Shown: piece by piece, positions 49,801 through 62,044 of the stretch | Position numbering within the stretch: position 1 is the first letter of the stretch | How the letters are laid out: each line of letters opens with the position of its first letter | Assembly: GCA_958299035.1 (NCBI GenBank) | Contig: CATQJL010000223.1 | Location: forward strand, 84,029,753-84,093,752 | Origin: Cylicocyclus nassatus | Taxonomy: Eukaryota > Nematoda > Chromadorea > Rhabditida > Strongylidae | Length of the DNA: 64,000 bases | Reading direction: 5' to 3' | Translations under genes and position numbers: made by a program | Notes under the pieces: model-generated | Database searches by the model: none | Told to the model about the DNA's origin: nothing | Seen by the model: the letters and a program-made list of their open reading frames with translations, nothing else

Positions 49801-52800
49801 GTTTATCAACGAGTTAACGGTAAGGAGAGGCGGCCGTGCGCAGTGTGCATACTAGCACACCAATCTGCAAATGACCTCCTAACATGTGGCGCAAACATTT
49901 GGCTTTGCGTAAAATGCTTCTCAAGTTGCGAACATTGCATTTAGTCAACCAGAGAATGAAAAAAGAGCTGATTAATCCTTTCACGACATGCTACAGCGGA
50001 GCAGACGTGACACAAGGTGATGGACACGTGTCATGCTAGTTTTGGACCATGGTGATGCGGACACGCGTCATGCTAGTTTTGGACCAATCCCATTAGCAAG
50101 AAACTGTGCTCTAACTAGAGGGCGTAAATCAACCCTCGGTGGTCAAATTTGACTGAATGAGAGAACAAGACGGACAGATATCCGCGTTCAGACACGTGGA
50201 CAAGATTATGAGTAAAACCACCAGCTATCTCAACCCGCGCATATAAGCCCCACTTCAACGATTGACTCAAGCAGGGCGAAAAGCGTTGCATAATGAGCGT
50301 AGTGCGGCATGAGTCAGCGTATGCATCTATTTTTACCTGATAAAAACAACTAAATTCTCAAAGTTGGATAGCGTTGCCAAGAAAATAGACCAAAAAACCC
50401 ATTTACTCACCTGTCCTCCCGATGATGAATCCATCCCATCGCTGCTACTTTTCCGATCTTCAGTTACCGATTCGCTACTAGTACGACGTTCGAGGATATT
50501 TTCCGGTGTTGTTGTTTGACGCACATGAACGGATGAATGCCAATTAACATTTAGTCTATAAATATTATTTCAACCAAACCGTGACAGACAAGCGTTTACG
50601 AAAACGTACGTGCTCGGCTGCGCGAACTCCTGTTGTGACGCATTTAGGGGCGGATACGGGAAGGTGCGGTCGGTGACCAGTGGTGAAGTGGAATTTCTTA
50701 CAAAAACACCGGACACACCTCCTCCAGCACAGCTTCTTTTCGACTCAATCTCTTCCACTCCGGCTGTATAGCGCCGTTTTAGCGACTTTGTCGTGATCGG
50801 AGACAAACTTCTGGAACAGCTAAAGAGATATTTTGAATCTCAAACAGTGCCTAGAAGTGTAAGCCAGCAATCGGATGTGTACTGCCAGATGTAGAGTTCG
50901 TACCTAAGTAATCGCTGTCTGGTCGGGCTTTGGGTAGGGCTTGGAGTGGCCGAGTACGGAATATTCGGTCGAACCATTTGGTGTGTAGATGGAGAGTAGC
51001 ATTGCTGTAAAGGTAATCCGGTAAGAAGGTAATCCGTACGTATGATGCAATGCATGAACATAGGTATTCCCTATACATAAGGAGAGTAGGGACCATAGGC
51101 TAGGCCGACGTCTAAAAGTTCCCAATACCCCTTATAACCTCTTATCAGCCATTTAAGTCTAGCAAAACCAAGATTAGGTGTCACAATATCAGTAAGATCA
51201 GACGTTTGGAGAAAGTTACTACCAGTCGGCGACAGATGTATCTCTTACTGATAGGAAATGATACGATAATGTTTGGAAAAAACGTTTAAAGGAGATCGTA
51301 CACCCAGATAAGTATAGACTATAAATAAGTCAAAGTATACTGAATTAGAAAAAGATGATGAATACTAAAAACATGACTATAGGAACATGATTCAGCTAAT
51401 TCAACGTTTGAGAAGACAAAAAATCAATCAAAGAATTACATCAAAAGCATGAGACACTGGTTGAATGTGGGAAAACGTCTCGCAATGCAGCATTTTTTTA
51501 AACAGGGCGGTATGGCTTCCGAAAACTCCAAATTCTGATAAGAATTTAGACCTAAATTTTGCCACACTGAAAAATTTCTTTGCCAAGCAAATGCTTATGA
51601 AACTTCGAGACATAAGATGATTGCCAGAGAAAAAAAAAAGGATAAATCATCGAAAAAACTAGTGCAGTATTTTACTACTATACAATCGGATCAATCTCAT
51701 TTCGCGATTGGATCACCGCGAATGACCACTAGATGATATATGCAAAAAACCCACTATAAACGGGGTCAAGTGTAGGATGAAGTGTTCTAGCTAGCCACAA
51801 GTTATTATTAATGTACTATGAATAAAAACAGCTTATGCAATTTGCGGAAATCTGCGCATACACTTACGTCTTTTCGCAACGAAATTCAGACCACAATGAG
51901 AAGAGTATTTTCGCTAGTGGTATGATAGTTTTAAAGCGATTCATTAGAAACAAGTGCAGCAAGTGCATGAAAACATAAGTAGAAATATCGATACTTTTGT
52001 TATCATAGTCATGTGCAAGACGCATGATAATCAATAAAAATGTTATTTGATAGCATCAAACTGCACACATGCAGTGCGTGAAGGTTATCCATTGTAATTA
52101 TGCCCGTTGACTGACGAGTTTTATGTGATGGAAAACTTTTGCGGTTTTTTTTCGTAGAGATGAGCTCTTTTATATGAATAAAGATAGATTGGCTCCGGAA
52201 AGATGATTCCTTCATAACACTTCGCACTGTGCATAAGCGTAGATTTGAAGGCATTAGCCAAGCGAAAACTCAATTTCTAACTTTCGTAGCTATCCTGGAC
52301 AGCCCAAAAAGGCGAGAATAGTTTTTTTAGTTTTATAGTAAAGATCTGAACGACTGCAACAGTTCCTCCAAATTACGCAGAGCCCTGTAAGACCCTCTGA
52401 TCTCGGCATGCGCTCCCTAACAGTAGAGAATACCCGCATGAATATTGCAAAATGAGTTAGCGTTGACAACAAAAACAGAATACTGCAAATTGACTTTTCT
52501 GTAAACTATGCAAACTGACTTCTGCTATCAGGACTATTATTTGAAGTCTGGCGCAAAGATAAAGTAAGGCTTGAATTTTTTTCAACAGTGCAAACTTTGA
52601 AAAACCCACAACGCAAATATTTCAGAATACTGAATTTTACTCTTGGACAAAAGTTCACCTTACCACGTACCTAACATAACACTCAGACTTCGAGCGTCAA
52701 CAAAGAAAGCACTTTCGACGTCACTCTGTTTCAAGGGTAACTTCGAATTAGCCTTATTACATCTGACACGCTTCGTGTAGATTCGTAACAAAGCTGAGTT

Positions 52801-55800
52801 GATGACAAATATTCAAAGTTTTTTTCTCAAAAAAATTCACATCATAAAATAGCGTAAAAAGTTACATGGTGAGACAGGCGTGCATGAAAACCTTGTTACC
52901 CTCCTTCGGAGTTTTTTTTTTTTTTGAATATCTTTTTCTAAACGGTCTATCTTACAGTGGCGCCATACGCTGCCAGTTCCTGCAGTAATCCTACAGTAAC
53001 GAAGAGAGATTGGTGCTTTGCCCCATACTGTAAATTTAAGATGAAGCCAGCTTTACAAATTAGTATCTAACGTCAACAGAAAACTATGCGGGAAGAGGGA
53101 TATTGAGGTTAAACAGTAAGGCCATTCAATGGATATCCTGCATTCCACAGGGCTGCGAAGATCATCTTGTCCGAGCGGGAAAAAAATTTTTCTCTTAATC
53201 TTTTAGACAGGAGCGATCCACGAGTACCGAACAGAAAGCTTTTTTTTGCCCATGAAAAAATGAGTTTGCCGTTGAAAAAATCTTTTTGTATTTGAACACA
53301 GAGGATAAACAAAATCGTGTTTTACCGAAGGAGTTTTTACGCAACAGTATACAACGCATCACGTGAACCATTTCAGGTTTCAATATAGCAGAACTCTTGA
53401 GTTCGTACTCCAGCTGTATGTCCCTACGATTGTAACTTTCCGCAGGAATTTTTCTACAAAAAAAAAGAATGCGAGCATCCACATGATTCAGTGAACGAAA
53501 GGGATTGTACTGCATTGACTCTTTATGAACATATGGTTGTTTCAGCATTATGACTTCATTTCACAATTTGTGGTCACGTTGATAAAAAGCATCTCAAATG
53601 GTCCAGTTCCCACAGGTCGCAGAATTATTTACAAACGGTATTTGATTTTTCAGTAGCTGATTGCCGAAAGTTTTGGTGTTACAAAATTGAAATCTGACTC
53701 AAAATCCCCCACACCGAACAGAAGGATTAAACTTCGTGCATGAAGATATCCCCGTGTTCCTGTTTCAAATCCTCGAATTAATCAACAAGAACAAGTCGCA
53801 CACCTCTGCATTGACAAATCCTCTAACGAATATACTGGCCACTGCTCGTCCAATTGAAGTACTTTTTTTGATCACTTGATGTACTCAAGTTCATGTTTAC
53901 TGCATTATTCAAATCTTAAAGTATCGTATAATACAAAGCTTCATTTTTGTTTTAATGATTGTAGCAGATGGCGCAGTTTCTAGCGAAAAAGAAGCCATTG
54001 AAACGAGTATTCAGCGCTATCCACAAGCATCTTCTAAAATAGACTGTCTCAGTCAGAGTTTCACAGGCGGCTCGGACTCTCGCGGCCGCCTTATTAGGAT
54101 GCGTTCATACTGATCCGGAAGTTCGCTAACAGTTCCAACACAGCGCTCTGACTGAGCGCTTGCAGGAACTGTTCCCGGACTTTGAGATCAGTATGAACAC
54201 AGCCCTAGGCCTCACGAAGCGTACTCGGACGAGTGAACCCCCATTTTTTCAGCCTCCAATCGCTGTTCAAGTGGACAAGCAACTGGGTCCGAGCAAAGCT
54301 ACCGCGCTCGCACACGCGCCGCGTCATATAACGGTGATTTTACAGCAATGGAGCACTTTACTTAACATGGATCATGTAAAAGCAAACAAAGTTATATTTT
54401 CAAGACGTTCGTCAAAAGCAATGGCGCACTGATGACGGAGAGGAACAATAAGACTTCCGTCACTTGTGACAAATGTTTGATTTCCGTCTTACAAAGGAAG
54501 TACGCTTGGTCGAAGTACCGATTCGGAAGATGATCTATACTAGCGAATAGAGTCTGAAACGCTGATCTCAAGTATACCCTCTATATCTGCGATGCGTTTT
54601 TCTGTAGGAGGTTATGTTTTTTTTTATTTATAATGAAAATGTGGTCTAGGAAAATGAAGTCTGTGGACAACATAGTTGGACAACACTCGAAAACATTCGG
54701 GCGATACCAGATTAGACTTCCAATGCTTATTAAGTGGTTTGCTTGAGCCTACATACTTTTATGTGGAAATTACCGTAATTTTTCGATTTAAGATGCGCGA
54801 AAATTTGACATGAGAAAAGCGCACAACTTTCTCCAGAAGAATGCTTCGCAGATATAGAAGGTGTACCTGAGATCAGCGTTTTCAGTTCTTTCTGCTGGTA
54901 ACGATCATCTTCCGAATAGCCACTTCGACCAAGCAGACTTCTCTTGTAAGACATCGCTGAAACCCTCCACCGCCTCCCTGTTATTTTTTCATGTGGAGAA
55001 AAAATTCAGTGCCTTCACAAACGCAGACCACCATTACCAAACTAGGTAAACGGATAAGTACCAGCATTTGGGTAGCGCAATTGGAAAGTGATGTGTAGTG
55101 TGCAAATCATGTCTACAGCGCTTTTTTCCAGAGCCATGATACGGACTCTAGAACACATGCTCAACATGGCACACCAAAAAAATTGTCCAGACCACTTTCC
55201 CCCGACATATCAACCGCCATACCTTATGCATGTCCGTCACTCTAGTCGGACTCGGAGAACAACTATGCGGCAGAAAAACGTTTGTCACAATCGATATCGG
55301 CTCGCCGACCGATGATGTCGATGGTGCACGTCGACGCATCTCATGAAAATCAAATCGTTATGCAAAGGACTATGCGTCATAGAATAACCCGTCTTTGTAC
55401 GAAAAAAAGCTGATGTTACTTACCATAGATGAGGATGACTCCAAAGTGATATCATCGAATCCACATGAAACTTGTTGAGACGTTTTCACGAGACGTTCAT
55501 GTTCGACCTAAAAGTTCCTTTTTTGTGTTAGAGTTTTAGATTACTCCACATAAGCGTTATACATCATGGAAAGCATTGCAGCATAACAAAAAAATAAAGG
55601 ATTAATCATTGAACTCATGCATTAAAAAAGTTTTCAGCACCACATGATGAAAACCATCACTTGATAAAATAACTATTATTACAGTTTTAACTGGGAGTCC
55701 AAGAAATTCCAAATATCTCGAGGGCAGTTGACTGAACACAAAAGAGAAATGATGGAAAAGGGCCAAATAATGTAGCGTCTATAACATCGAAAAAATACTT

Positions 55801-58060
55801 GCTGCTTGAAATAGCAATCTTCAACTACTGATCGAAAGAAGATCGATATTAGTTCTATTAGTAATTTTCCGTTTGCAGTCAGTTCTCGGAAACGTCAATC
55901 ATAACCTCACAAGAGAAGCGAACAAAGTTTTGGCTGGTATACTTGCAGATGGAATCACTATCTATATATTTGCTCAACCACTTCGCTTTCAGCAATTTTT
56001 TATGCCTTCACCTTTTGCCTCCAGCAAAACCATAGATCACTCTCACACGTGCTGCACTAATGATTATTTGTACTTTTGCTTTTGTAAAGCAGACTAGTAC
56101 TGACAAGTGTAATTTCACTGATCTAACCAGTCTGCAATGTGATAATTCAAGAAAAACTGAAGAAAAAGAAGCAAGAGGCACGGAAAGCTTCATACTTTTT
56201 TTCCAGTTATTCAAAACATCCACACCAGCAGATGCAACGGCTTCCCCTTCCTGCCTAAGCAATGACGACGCAAAAGGCAAAGGAAATCCATTCATTACCT
56301 CATTACTGAGCGAGCAATCGCTTTCTCGTCGTATATTAGCGATGCGTCCTCTTGGAGCATCCAACCTGCGAGCAACGGGCAAATTTGTGTCTATTACCTG
56401 AAAAAAAAAGAAAAAAGTAAGAAAACATTTCCATCGATGCTAATCTCATGAAATCATCATTTGTCATTAGCTGAAGATTTATGACATCTACATAAAACTC
56501 GTGTGATGTTCACATGAGTGAGCGCTATAAGAGCCGTTGAAAACAGTCGAATAGCCATGAGTAGCCTTAGTCAAATATCGTTAATCATATAACTCAGATT
56601 TCACAAATAATTTCAAAAATACTCTCGCACGGTTTCCTATAAGATCATGGGACGTAAAATTTATGATTTAACGCTAAGTGAAAAGTAAGAAAACTATGAA
56701 GGAAATCGAATGAGATAACAATTTTCCATACCTTGGACTTGCTCAGCTTTCTCAAAATCGGTTCGTCTCCATCTATTGAGCCGCCACCTACAGTCAGCTC
56801 GCTTCCATCCGAGTCACTTGAGGATGACGACAATTTGCGCACGGATCGGCGCGCTCTGAACTATGTGTATTTCAATTCCATTTATGAAATAGGTGAGGAC
56901 TTTGACAAAAATAATATGTCAGTAAAGAAACAGAGATCAAGTAATTATGAGTTGAAGTAATTCAAATCAGTAAGGGATACACACCTGAACTTCTCTGTAC
57001 ATTCCGTAGAATCTTTCGATAAAAAGGACCCGTCGAGAGATGAGCGTGAGGACGTTTCAGAATCAGCCACAGAAGCTAAGTATACAATAAGTCAAAAACG
57101 GGTAGACTCAACAAGTAAAGCAGGGTGCTTACTGTTCAAGAAATCTGGTCGCAATGGAAAAGACGTGAATGCACTTGGTGAAGCTTGACTCAGCGGCAAA
57201 AATCTTAACGATTGAAATGCACAAAAGACCAAAAATACTTGTTCGGTTTATGTCAGGAATGCTTACGGTGATTGACGGTGGAGAAAATTTGATTCCGGAA
57301 TTTCCTGCTCGCTAATGAATGAGCAATTGGATGGCGCTGGAGAGCAACCTTCGGATGGAAGCTCCTTTTCGAAGACATCTGAACAAACATCGCATAGTAT
57401 AAATTCCATACGACTTCAGTGGTCAAATGCAGCATTGAACCAAGACAACATGAAGGACTTTTTTTCGACATTCGTGTACATACAAGCCTCGAAAAACAGG
57501 CTATCATCTGTTCTAAAATTAGGATGTCGATAAGCTCGAACATGTCTCATGAGTTCACTGGAAAGAAATCCATAAGGCTTCGGGCATAGTTCACGCGATT
57601 TCGTCGCCTCGCGATTCTACCGACAAGACAATTGTCACGAGTTCATTGCCGTGCCGATCAGCTTGCTCGGTTGTGAGATCAGCATGTAATCGACTCATGA
57701 TGGTTGTCTTGTTGGGACAATCGCGAGGCAATAAAAAGGCGTGATCCTATGCCCGAGGCCCTATGCGTTACAGCGCAAGCACGAACTCAGTCTCAAGCAT
57801 GCAAGCCGTTCTCAAGTAAGGCTAGTCCCAGAATGGATGCCGTACTAGAGATAGGAACGGAAGTATAAATCTAAAATATGAGATCACTCCTACCTCACAT
57901 GATAAGTACATAAATAAGAAGTAAATGAAAATAAACATGAAATTAAAAGCATAAAGAAACATTAGCAAAAAGGTTAGAACTCACTCTGCGATTCATTTGA
58001 AGCTGTTCCGATTACGGTACTTCCAGGAGTTGTACCAACACCAGCGGTCTCCTCAGTCAT
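46855..58060 (-). CDS. FAM122/PABIR-type PP2A regulator
   Basis: Twelve minus-strand exons (58060-57985, 57378-57267, 57203-57133, 57075-56985, 56855-56732, 56397-56299, 55507-55424, 55339-55223, 51004-50904, 50810-50610, 50555-50411, 47034-46855) join in phase to 466 residues. The N-terminal third is Ser-rich and disordered. The family core follows: PRGRIANIRRESD, then NEVEHERLVKTSQQVS, the counterpart of the FAM122A segment that contacts the B55 subunit and blocks the PP2A active site. Next come SCSPSPTRVTDMHK, QCYSPSTH, TPSPTQSPTRQRLL, RSLSPITTKSLKRRY and the end DCPYEPFLRED, recalling the family's PFIPLD tail. Human FAM122A has 287 residues, so this form is longer at the N-terminus. It would tune PP2A-B55 in the cell cycle. 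Two acceptors are ambiguous in frame: exon 3 could start at 57188, exon 10 at 50819. Introns hold at least six transposon-like repeats. Confidence 0.87.
49429..49635. mobile_element. MITE with GCGGAT-AACCGG arms in a PP2A-regulator intron
   Basis: TTAGGCAGGGACCGACTTAT and the end CATCTGCCTTA face each other, with CGGATCATCCGGTTCAACC and GCGGATGAACCGGCTGAACT in the inner arms and a TTTGACCAATCAAGGC / TTGGTCAAATCA centre. Related to the element at 43789-43982. Confidence 0.65.
54103..54199. repeat. Short palindrome, GTTCATACTGATC ends
   Basis: GTTCATACTGATCCGGAAGT on the left pairs with GACTTTGAGATCAGTATGAAC on the right, with GGAACTGTT/AACAGTTCC in the inner arms. About 97 bases, in an intron of the PP2A-regulator gene. 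Confidence 0.75.
54480..54957. mobile_element. TIR element with about 120-bp arms
   Basis: Left arm blocks (GTCTTACAAAGGAAGT, GCTTGGTCGAAGT, TTCGGAAGATGATC, GAAACGCTGATCTCA) recur complemented and in reverse order in the right arm (TGAGATCAGCGTTTTC, GATCATCTTCCGAA, CACTTCGACCAAGC, ACTTCTCTTGTAAGAC). It lies in intron 8 of the PP2A-regulator gene. Confidence 0.8.
57575..57760. mobile_element. MITE with TCGCGATT arms, copy 2
   Basis: CGCGATTTCGTCGCCTCGCG and ACAATCGCGAGGCAATAAA arms plus a GGCTTCGGGCATAG / CTATGCCCGAGGCC outer edge match the element at 43469-43701. It sits in intron 1 of the PP2A-regulator gene. Confidence 0.75.
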
Positions 58061-59265
58061 TTTTTACAAATGCCCTTTGCAGATTATGGCCACAGTAATC
58101 AGCACAATCTTACTTGTTCGAAGAGCCCAGTTTGACAGGAATTGTTGCAGGTTTCGTTAGGAACAAACCATTTGTAGCATATAGGCAACAAAAATTCCTG
58201 TAAACATCTATAATGAGAGAATATTGGCAAAAACTGAAAAGATTATTATCTTGAGTGCAATAAGAAAAGGGCAAGGTTAAAACGACAATATGAAGCGTTT
58301 TTGGCGAGAATTTTCATAGAACTTTAAATGAAAACGTGGATTCCGCAAAAATGTAGCGAGAAACGCGAGAAATCGACTGAGAAAACTTCATGAACAATAA
58401 AAGTTATTGGAATGCACAAGCGGCACTATGTGGACACGCGGGACGGGGCGAGCCTCGCCGCTCCAACGTCATTGCTGATAGTGATGGAGCGCGCTTTTTA
58501 CTTCTCGAGAAGGGAACTTCGGGTGATTGACAAAATGCACTCAATTAGGGGAGTAGTGTTAACATTGCTGATGTTATAGTACAGCATATAATCATTTGCG
58601 CATCCTGGGCGCGACGCAACAAAGTGATAATGCCGTTGCTAGGTTATAACAAGTGTACTTGATGAAAAATAGCGCTATAAATGTCAATGTAAGCGCAAAC
58701 ACCAAATTAGTTCACGCAGTCTTTAGTCAAAAAAATGATCTGAAAGACAATTAAAAATATAGCGTCGTCTACTGCAAGAGTACGAGACAAGAGAATGCAG
58801 AGTCAGCATGGATGTTCTTTACAAGTTCGAACTTGTTCTTGCTTACATTTGAAGTGAATAACATCCAGGCCGACGTGATGCACAAGTTCCAACTTGTTAA
58901 ATATGTACACGTATGTACATGTACATACTGCACGTGCGCACTAGTCTTCCATATCCTAATCCTGGTCTGTTAATAGCACATTCCAGTACCAATGAAAACA
59001 TTCTCATTTGCAGGAGGCACATCTGACGTGAACTACAAAAAATTTACCATTTTACGTTATGCAGTTTGATTACGCTAAAGTGACGGGCGCACACTGTATC
59101 GCAAAGCCAAAGATGAGCCGCCGACGCAAACAAGGTGCCCGCTGCGTCCTGTGCGACAGCGCGGTCACAGACGCTTTTCGCAAAAAAAGTTTGGCTAGAC
59201 CATGGCCGTGCCAACGGCTGCCTGTGACTTCGAAAAATATAAAGGATACAAGCCTAATACATATA

Positions 59266-59942
59266 CAAGGTGTCCATAAAGTATGTATGCACTGTTTGAT
59301 CGTTAATATCTCCGTTCCCAGGGGGTCTTTTGCCGAGCGCTAAGCACCGTACTGTAGAGCTGGCTTCAACTTAGATCTACAGTATGGAGGAAATCGCCGG
59401 TTTCCTCTCATTACTGTAGGATTACGGTAGGAACTTCAAAGAGGGTTTTGAGCCACGAAAGGCCATATCTTGCCTCAGAAAGGAAACAAAACAGCCTGAA
59501 AACTTTTACACTAGGCTAATTAGAGTTGCTGATTCTAATTGTGAGGTTCCCAACTTATTATGATGCTTCATTGAAGAGTTATGCCAGGTAAAAGGTAGCG
59601 GCCATTTTTTCAATGTTCCTAAAAAGGGCGTTTACACCGTTTAGAAAGCTTCGCAATCTTGTGAATAGTTGAGTATTGAACTCAGCGTCCATAAAAACCC
59701 TATTACACAAGTTTTCACATTTTTTTTTGAAAAATTTTGAAACGTTTTTCCACATTGACACCATATGTTTCAAGTTTCTACCGTAATCCTACAGTAACAG
59801 TGAGTGATCGCTGATTCGCTCTATACTGTAAGTCTAAGTTGAAGCCAGCTCTACAGTACGGTGCTTAAAGCTCGGCAAAAGACCCCCTGGGAACGGAGAT
59901 ATTAACGATCAAACAGTGCATACATACTTTACGGACACCCTG
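59266..59942. mobile_element. 677-bp TIR element with TA duplication
   Basis: The termini CAAGGTGTCCATAAAGTATG and the complement ACTTTACGGACACCCTG are flanked by TA. The arms run at least 150 bases through CACTGTTTGATCGTTAATAT, GGGGGTCTTTTGCCGAGC and GTAGAGCTGGCTTCAACTTA with few mismatches. TA targets and long arms fit a mariner-type non-autonomous element. An eroded piece of an arm (GTAATCCTACAGTAACG, AAGCCAGCTTTAC) is at about 52985-53060, and another at 39685-39760. Confidence 0.8.
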
Positions 59943-60014
59943 TATAACCGCACTGTAATCTTAACACACACAAGATCTCCAGAAAAGATCTGGAACGAAA
60001 AAAGTATACACGAT

Positions 60015-60175
60015 TCATGAGTAGAGCCTGGGCGCCGTTGCGCCCGAGCAAAATAGTTCGTGCATGGAAGAGACAGCAGATGGTAAGAGAGACGAAAGAG
60101 AGCGTGATCAGAGAGACGCCGACAGTCGATACGTCCGCAGTCTTTGCGTGCTACGAATCGCCTATACACCATTTT
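60015..60175. repeat. Second copy of the GCAAAGACTG element
   Basis: Related to 42551-42676 in the opposite orientation, with the GAGACAGCAGATGGTAAGAG, CCGCAGTCTTTGCGTGC and CGAATCGCCTATAC blocks. The GGGCGCCGTTGCGCCC palindrome at about 60028 is specific to this copy. Confidence 0.55.
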
Positions 60176-61004
60176 ATTATTGTTTACTTATACTGTCATG
60201 ATTATTTATGAGAATCTTCGCACGAAGTCATCAAAAACAGACCCTACCTCAATCCATGGTGGCCCGAGTCTGCAATTTCTATCACCATCGAAAGATGGCG
60301 GAAGGAAATCACATGAATAAACAGTATAAACCATGATTCTGAAATTCCTACAAAAGCAATTTCGTTGTTATATATTTTCATAGAATTTTGGCAGAATAAA
60401 GAGTGAAAATTCAACCTTTAGTGAAAAGCTTGTCCTATAACAACAATATGGCTGGTCTACGCAGCATAGATCCACAGTCTCGTGGCTGTATAGTCTGAGC
60501 AACATCAAAGCTTAATGAGCCATTTGCACGCCTTAGCTCCCTCCGCATGCACTGGTGGTTGGTAGGACCAGTCATAAAACATTTAATGTCTTGGAGTATA
60601 GTCTACTTTGATTTTTATTCTGAACCAAGCATCTGATCGATGGCTACAAATCAACCAGAACCAATGATTCCCATCAAATAGAGAATCTGGCTGGGAAAAC
60701 ATTGATTCTGCTTGGTTTACGTCAGCATGGGCAACAGTAAATCAATGTTTATCTTTCATTCCGCGATTCATTTTTGTCTCTGCGGGCCTGAACAAATCAT
60801 GCACAGACCATGGCATTCTCCTGAATTAGGTTATGGAAGCATTTAATTACGAGGATTTTGTTGACTTTTTAAAAATATAGCATCGATACCTAAGTGAAGA
60901 AATGAAGAAATCCCATCTTCAAATCCAGATGATGTTTTGTTAGCCTGTTGTCGAATGGTGCAGCGGAAGACATTGACAAGCAAAGAAGAAAATATATCCT
61001 GTTG

Positions 61005-61375
61005 AATGGGTCCCAGAATTTCCGGGGAGGGGGGGGGGGGAGGCGAAAAAAAAATTCATCGAATGTGCGTAGCGTTAGCCATGCAATCCGAAATTTTTTT
61101 GGCATGATCCCCAAAATTTTTGCTCACCCATAACCCCAAAATTTTAGATAAAAGGGGCGCGGCTGCAGAGACGAGTCCAATTCTTTTTACACGGCCACTT
61201 CGAACTTTTAAAAAACTTTGGAATCACTTTTTGATTTACAAATGCAAACAAGTTACTTGCAGACTTTCCAAATTTTTATAACTTACGTAAGCAACTTTCA
61301 AGAAATCTACCCATTCTTGCCCCTCCCCTCCCCCCCCCCCCCCCCTCCCCTACCCCTCCTCCCTCGGACCGTCAC
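61005..61375 (-). mobile_element. Truncated hAT-like element, reverse orientation
   Basis: Read on the minus strand, the block order matches 18392-18767: a C/G homopolymer, AAGAAT-GGTAGATTTC, AAGTTGCTTACGTAAG, TATAAAAATTTGGAAAG, and towards the other end GGCTAACGCTACGCAC and a G-run near GGAAATTCTGGGACCC. Terminal CAGTGGCGTA is absent. Confidence 0.6.
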
Positions 61376-61542
61376 TTGTATGAACATAATAAGTCGGTGA
61401 GAACTGCCCGAGTTTATTTTTGTAAACCGATTCTGACTAAGGAAAAAAATTGTTGCGTTTGATCTGAAATAAAACTTCAAAATGAGAAGGCTGGATCGAA
61501 ATGAGTTTGAAACGTGATTGAAGGTTTGAAAAAAAAACTGAG

Positions 61543-62044
61543 ATGCACGAGCAAGTTGTTCCAGATAGGCAGACACGTGAGTGGTTAGAACGTTGGGTCT
61601 CGAAGCGAAACAAACAACCGCCTATAGTTCCTCGCGACAACCGCTCGCGTCTGCCAGTGTTTAAGAAACGCCCGCCACGGAAAGTTAGGTTTCAACAGTC
61701 TGTAATTGTGTTTCATTCAAGCTTTGGGTACTTCTCCGTTATTCGGACTAATTTTTTAAAGAAGGATATTGCCTCTATCTTTGTACCGTATTCGGTCCCA
61801 GCTTCACATGAAGAAGTGTCAATGTTCTGCCACGTCTCAAAAATTTTGGCATGTTATCTACAAGTTTAACAGGTTTTACCAAGAGTTTGTGTTACCCTAC
61901 CTAGCGGCGTAAGTTTAATCTGTTTTTAGTCAATTTTAACCTCATTTCGACCAAACAGTTTCAAAGTGAACATTGTCATAATAATAACGACATACTATCA
62001 TCGATGAACAGATTAGACTTGCTCGAAATAGAGAAGTGCGCTAG
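61543..62044 (+). CDS. Candidate small basic protein, two exons
   Basis: Exon 61543-61680 (46 codons) ends CGGAAA before a GTTAGG donor. A TGAACAG acceptor at 62005-62011 opens ten more codons to TAG at 62042-62044, giving 56 residues. The product is strongly basic and tryptophan-containing (RQTREWLERWVSKRNKQPP, RSRLPVFKKRPPRK). Composition suggests a small nuclear, ribosomal or mitochondrial protein, but I recognise no family. The donor is weak, and the frame also runs on unspliced for 62 codons, so the model may be wrong or the ORF chance. Confidence 0.3.

Noticed and set aside
55873..56401. Overlapping ORFs on both strands around a PP2A-regulator exon.
   Set aside because: Only 56397-56299 on the minus strand is supported by splice phase and family similarity; the rest reads into the intron.
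59059..59343. Plus ORF of 94 codons with a CVLC motif.
   Set aside because: It runs into the terminal repeat of the TIR element at 59266 and has no paired zinc ligands or homologue I know.
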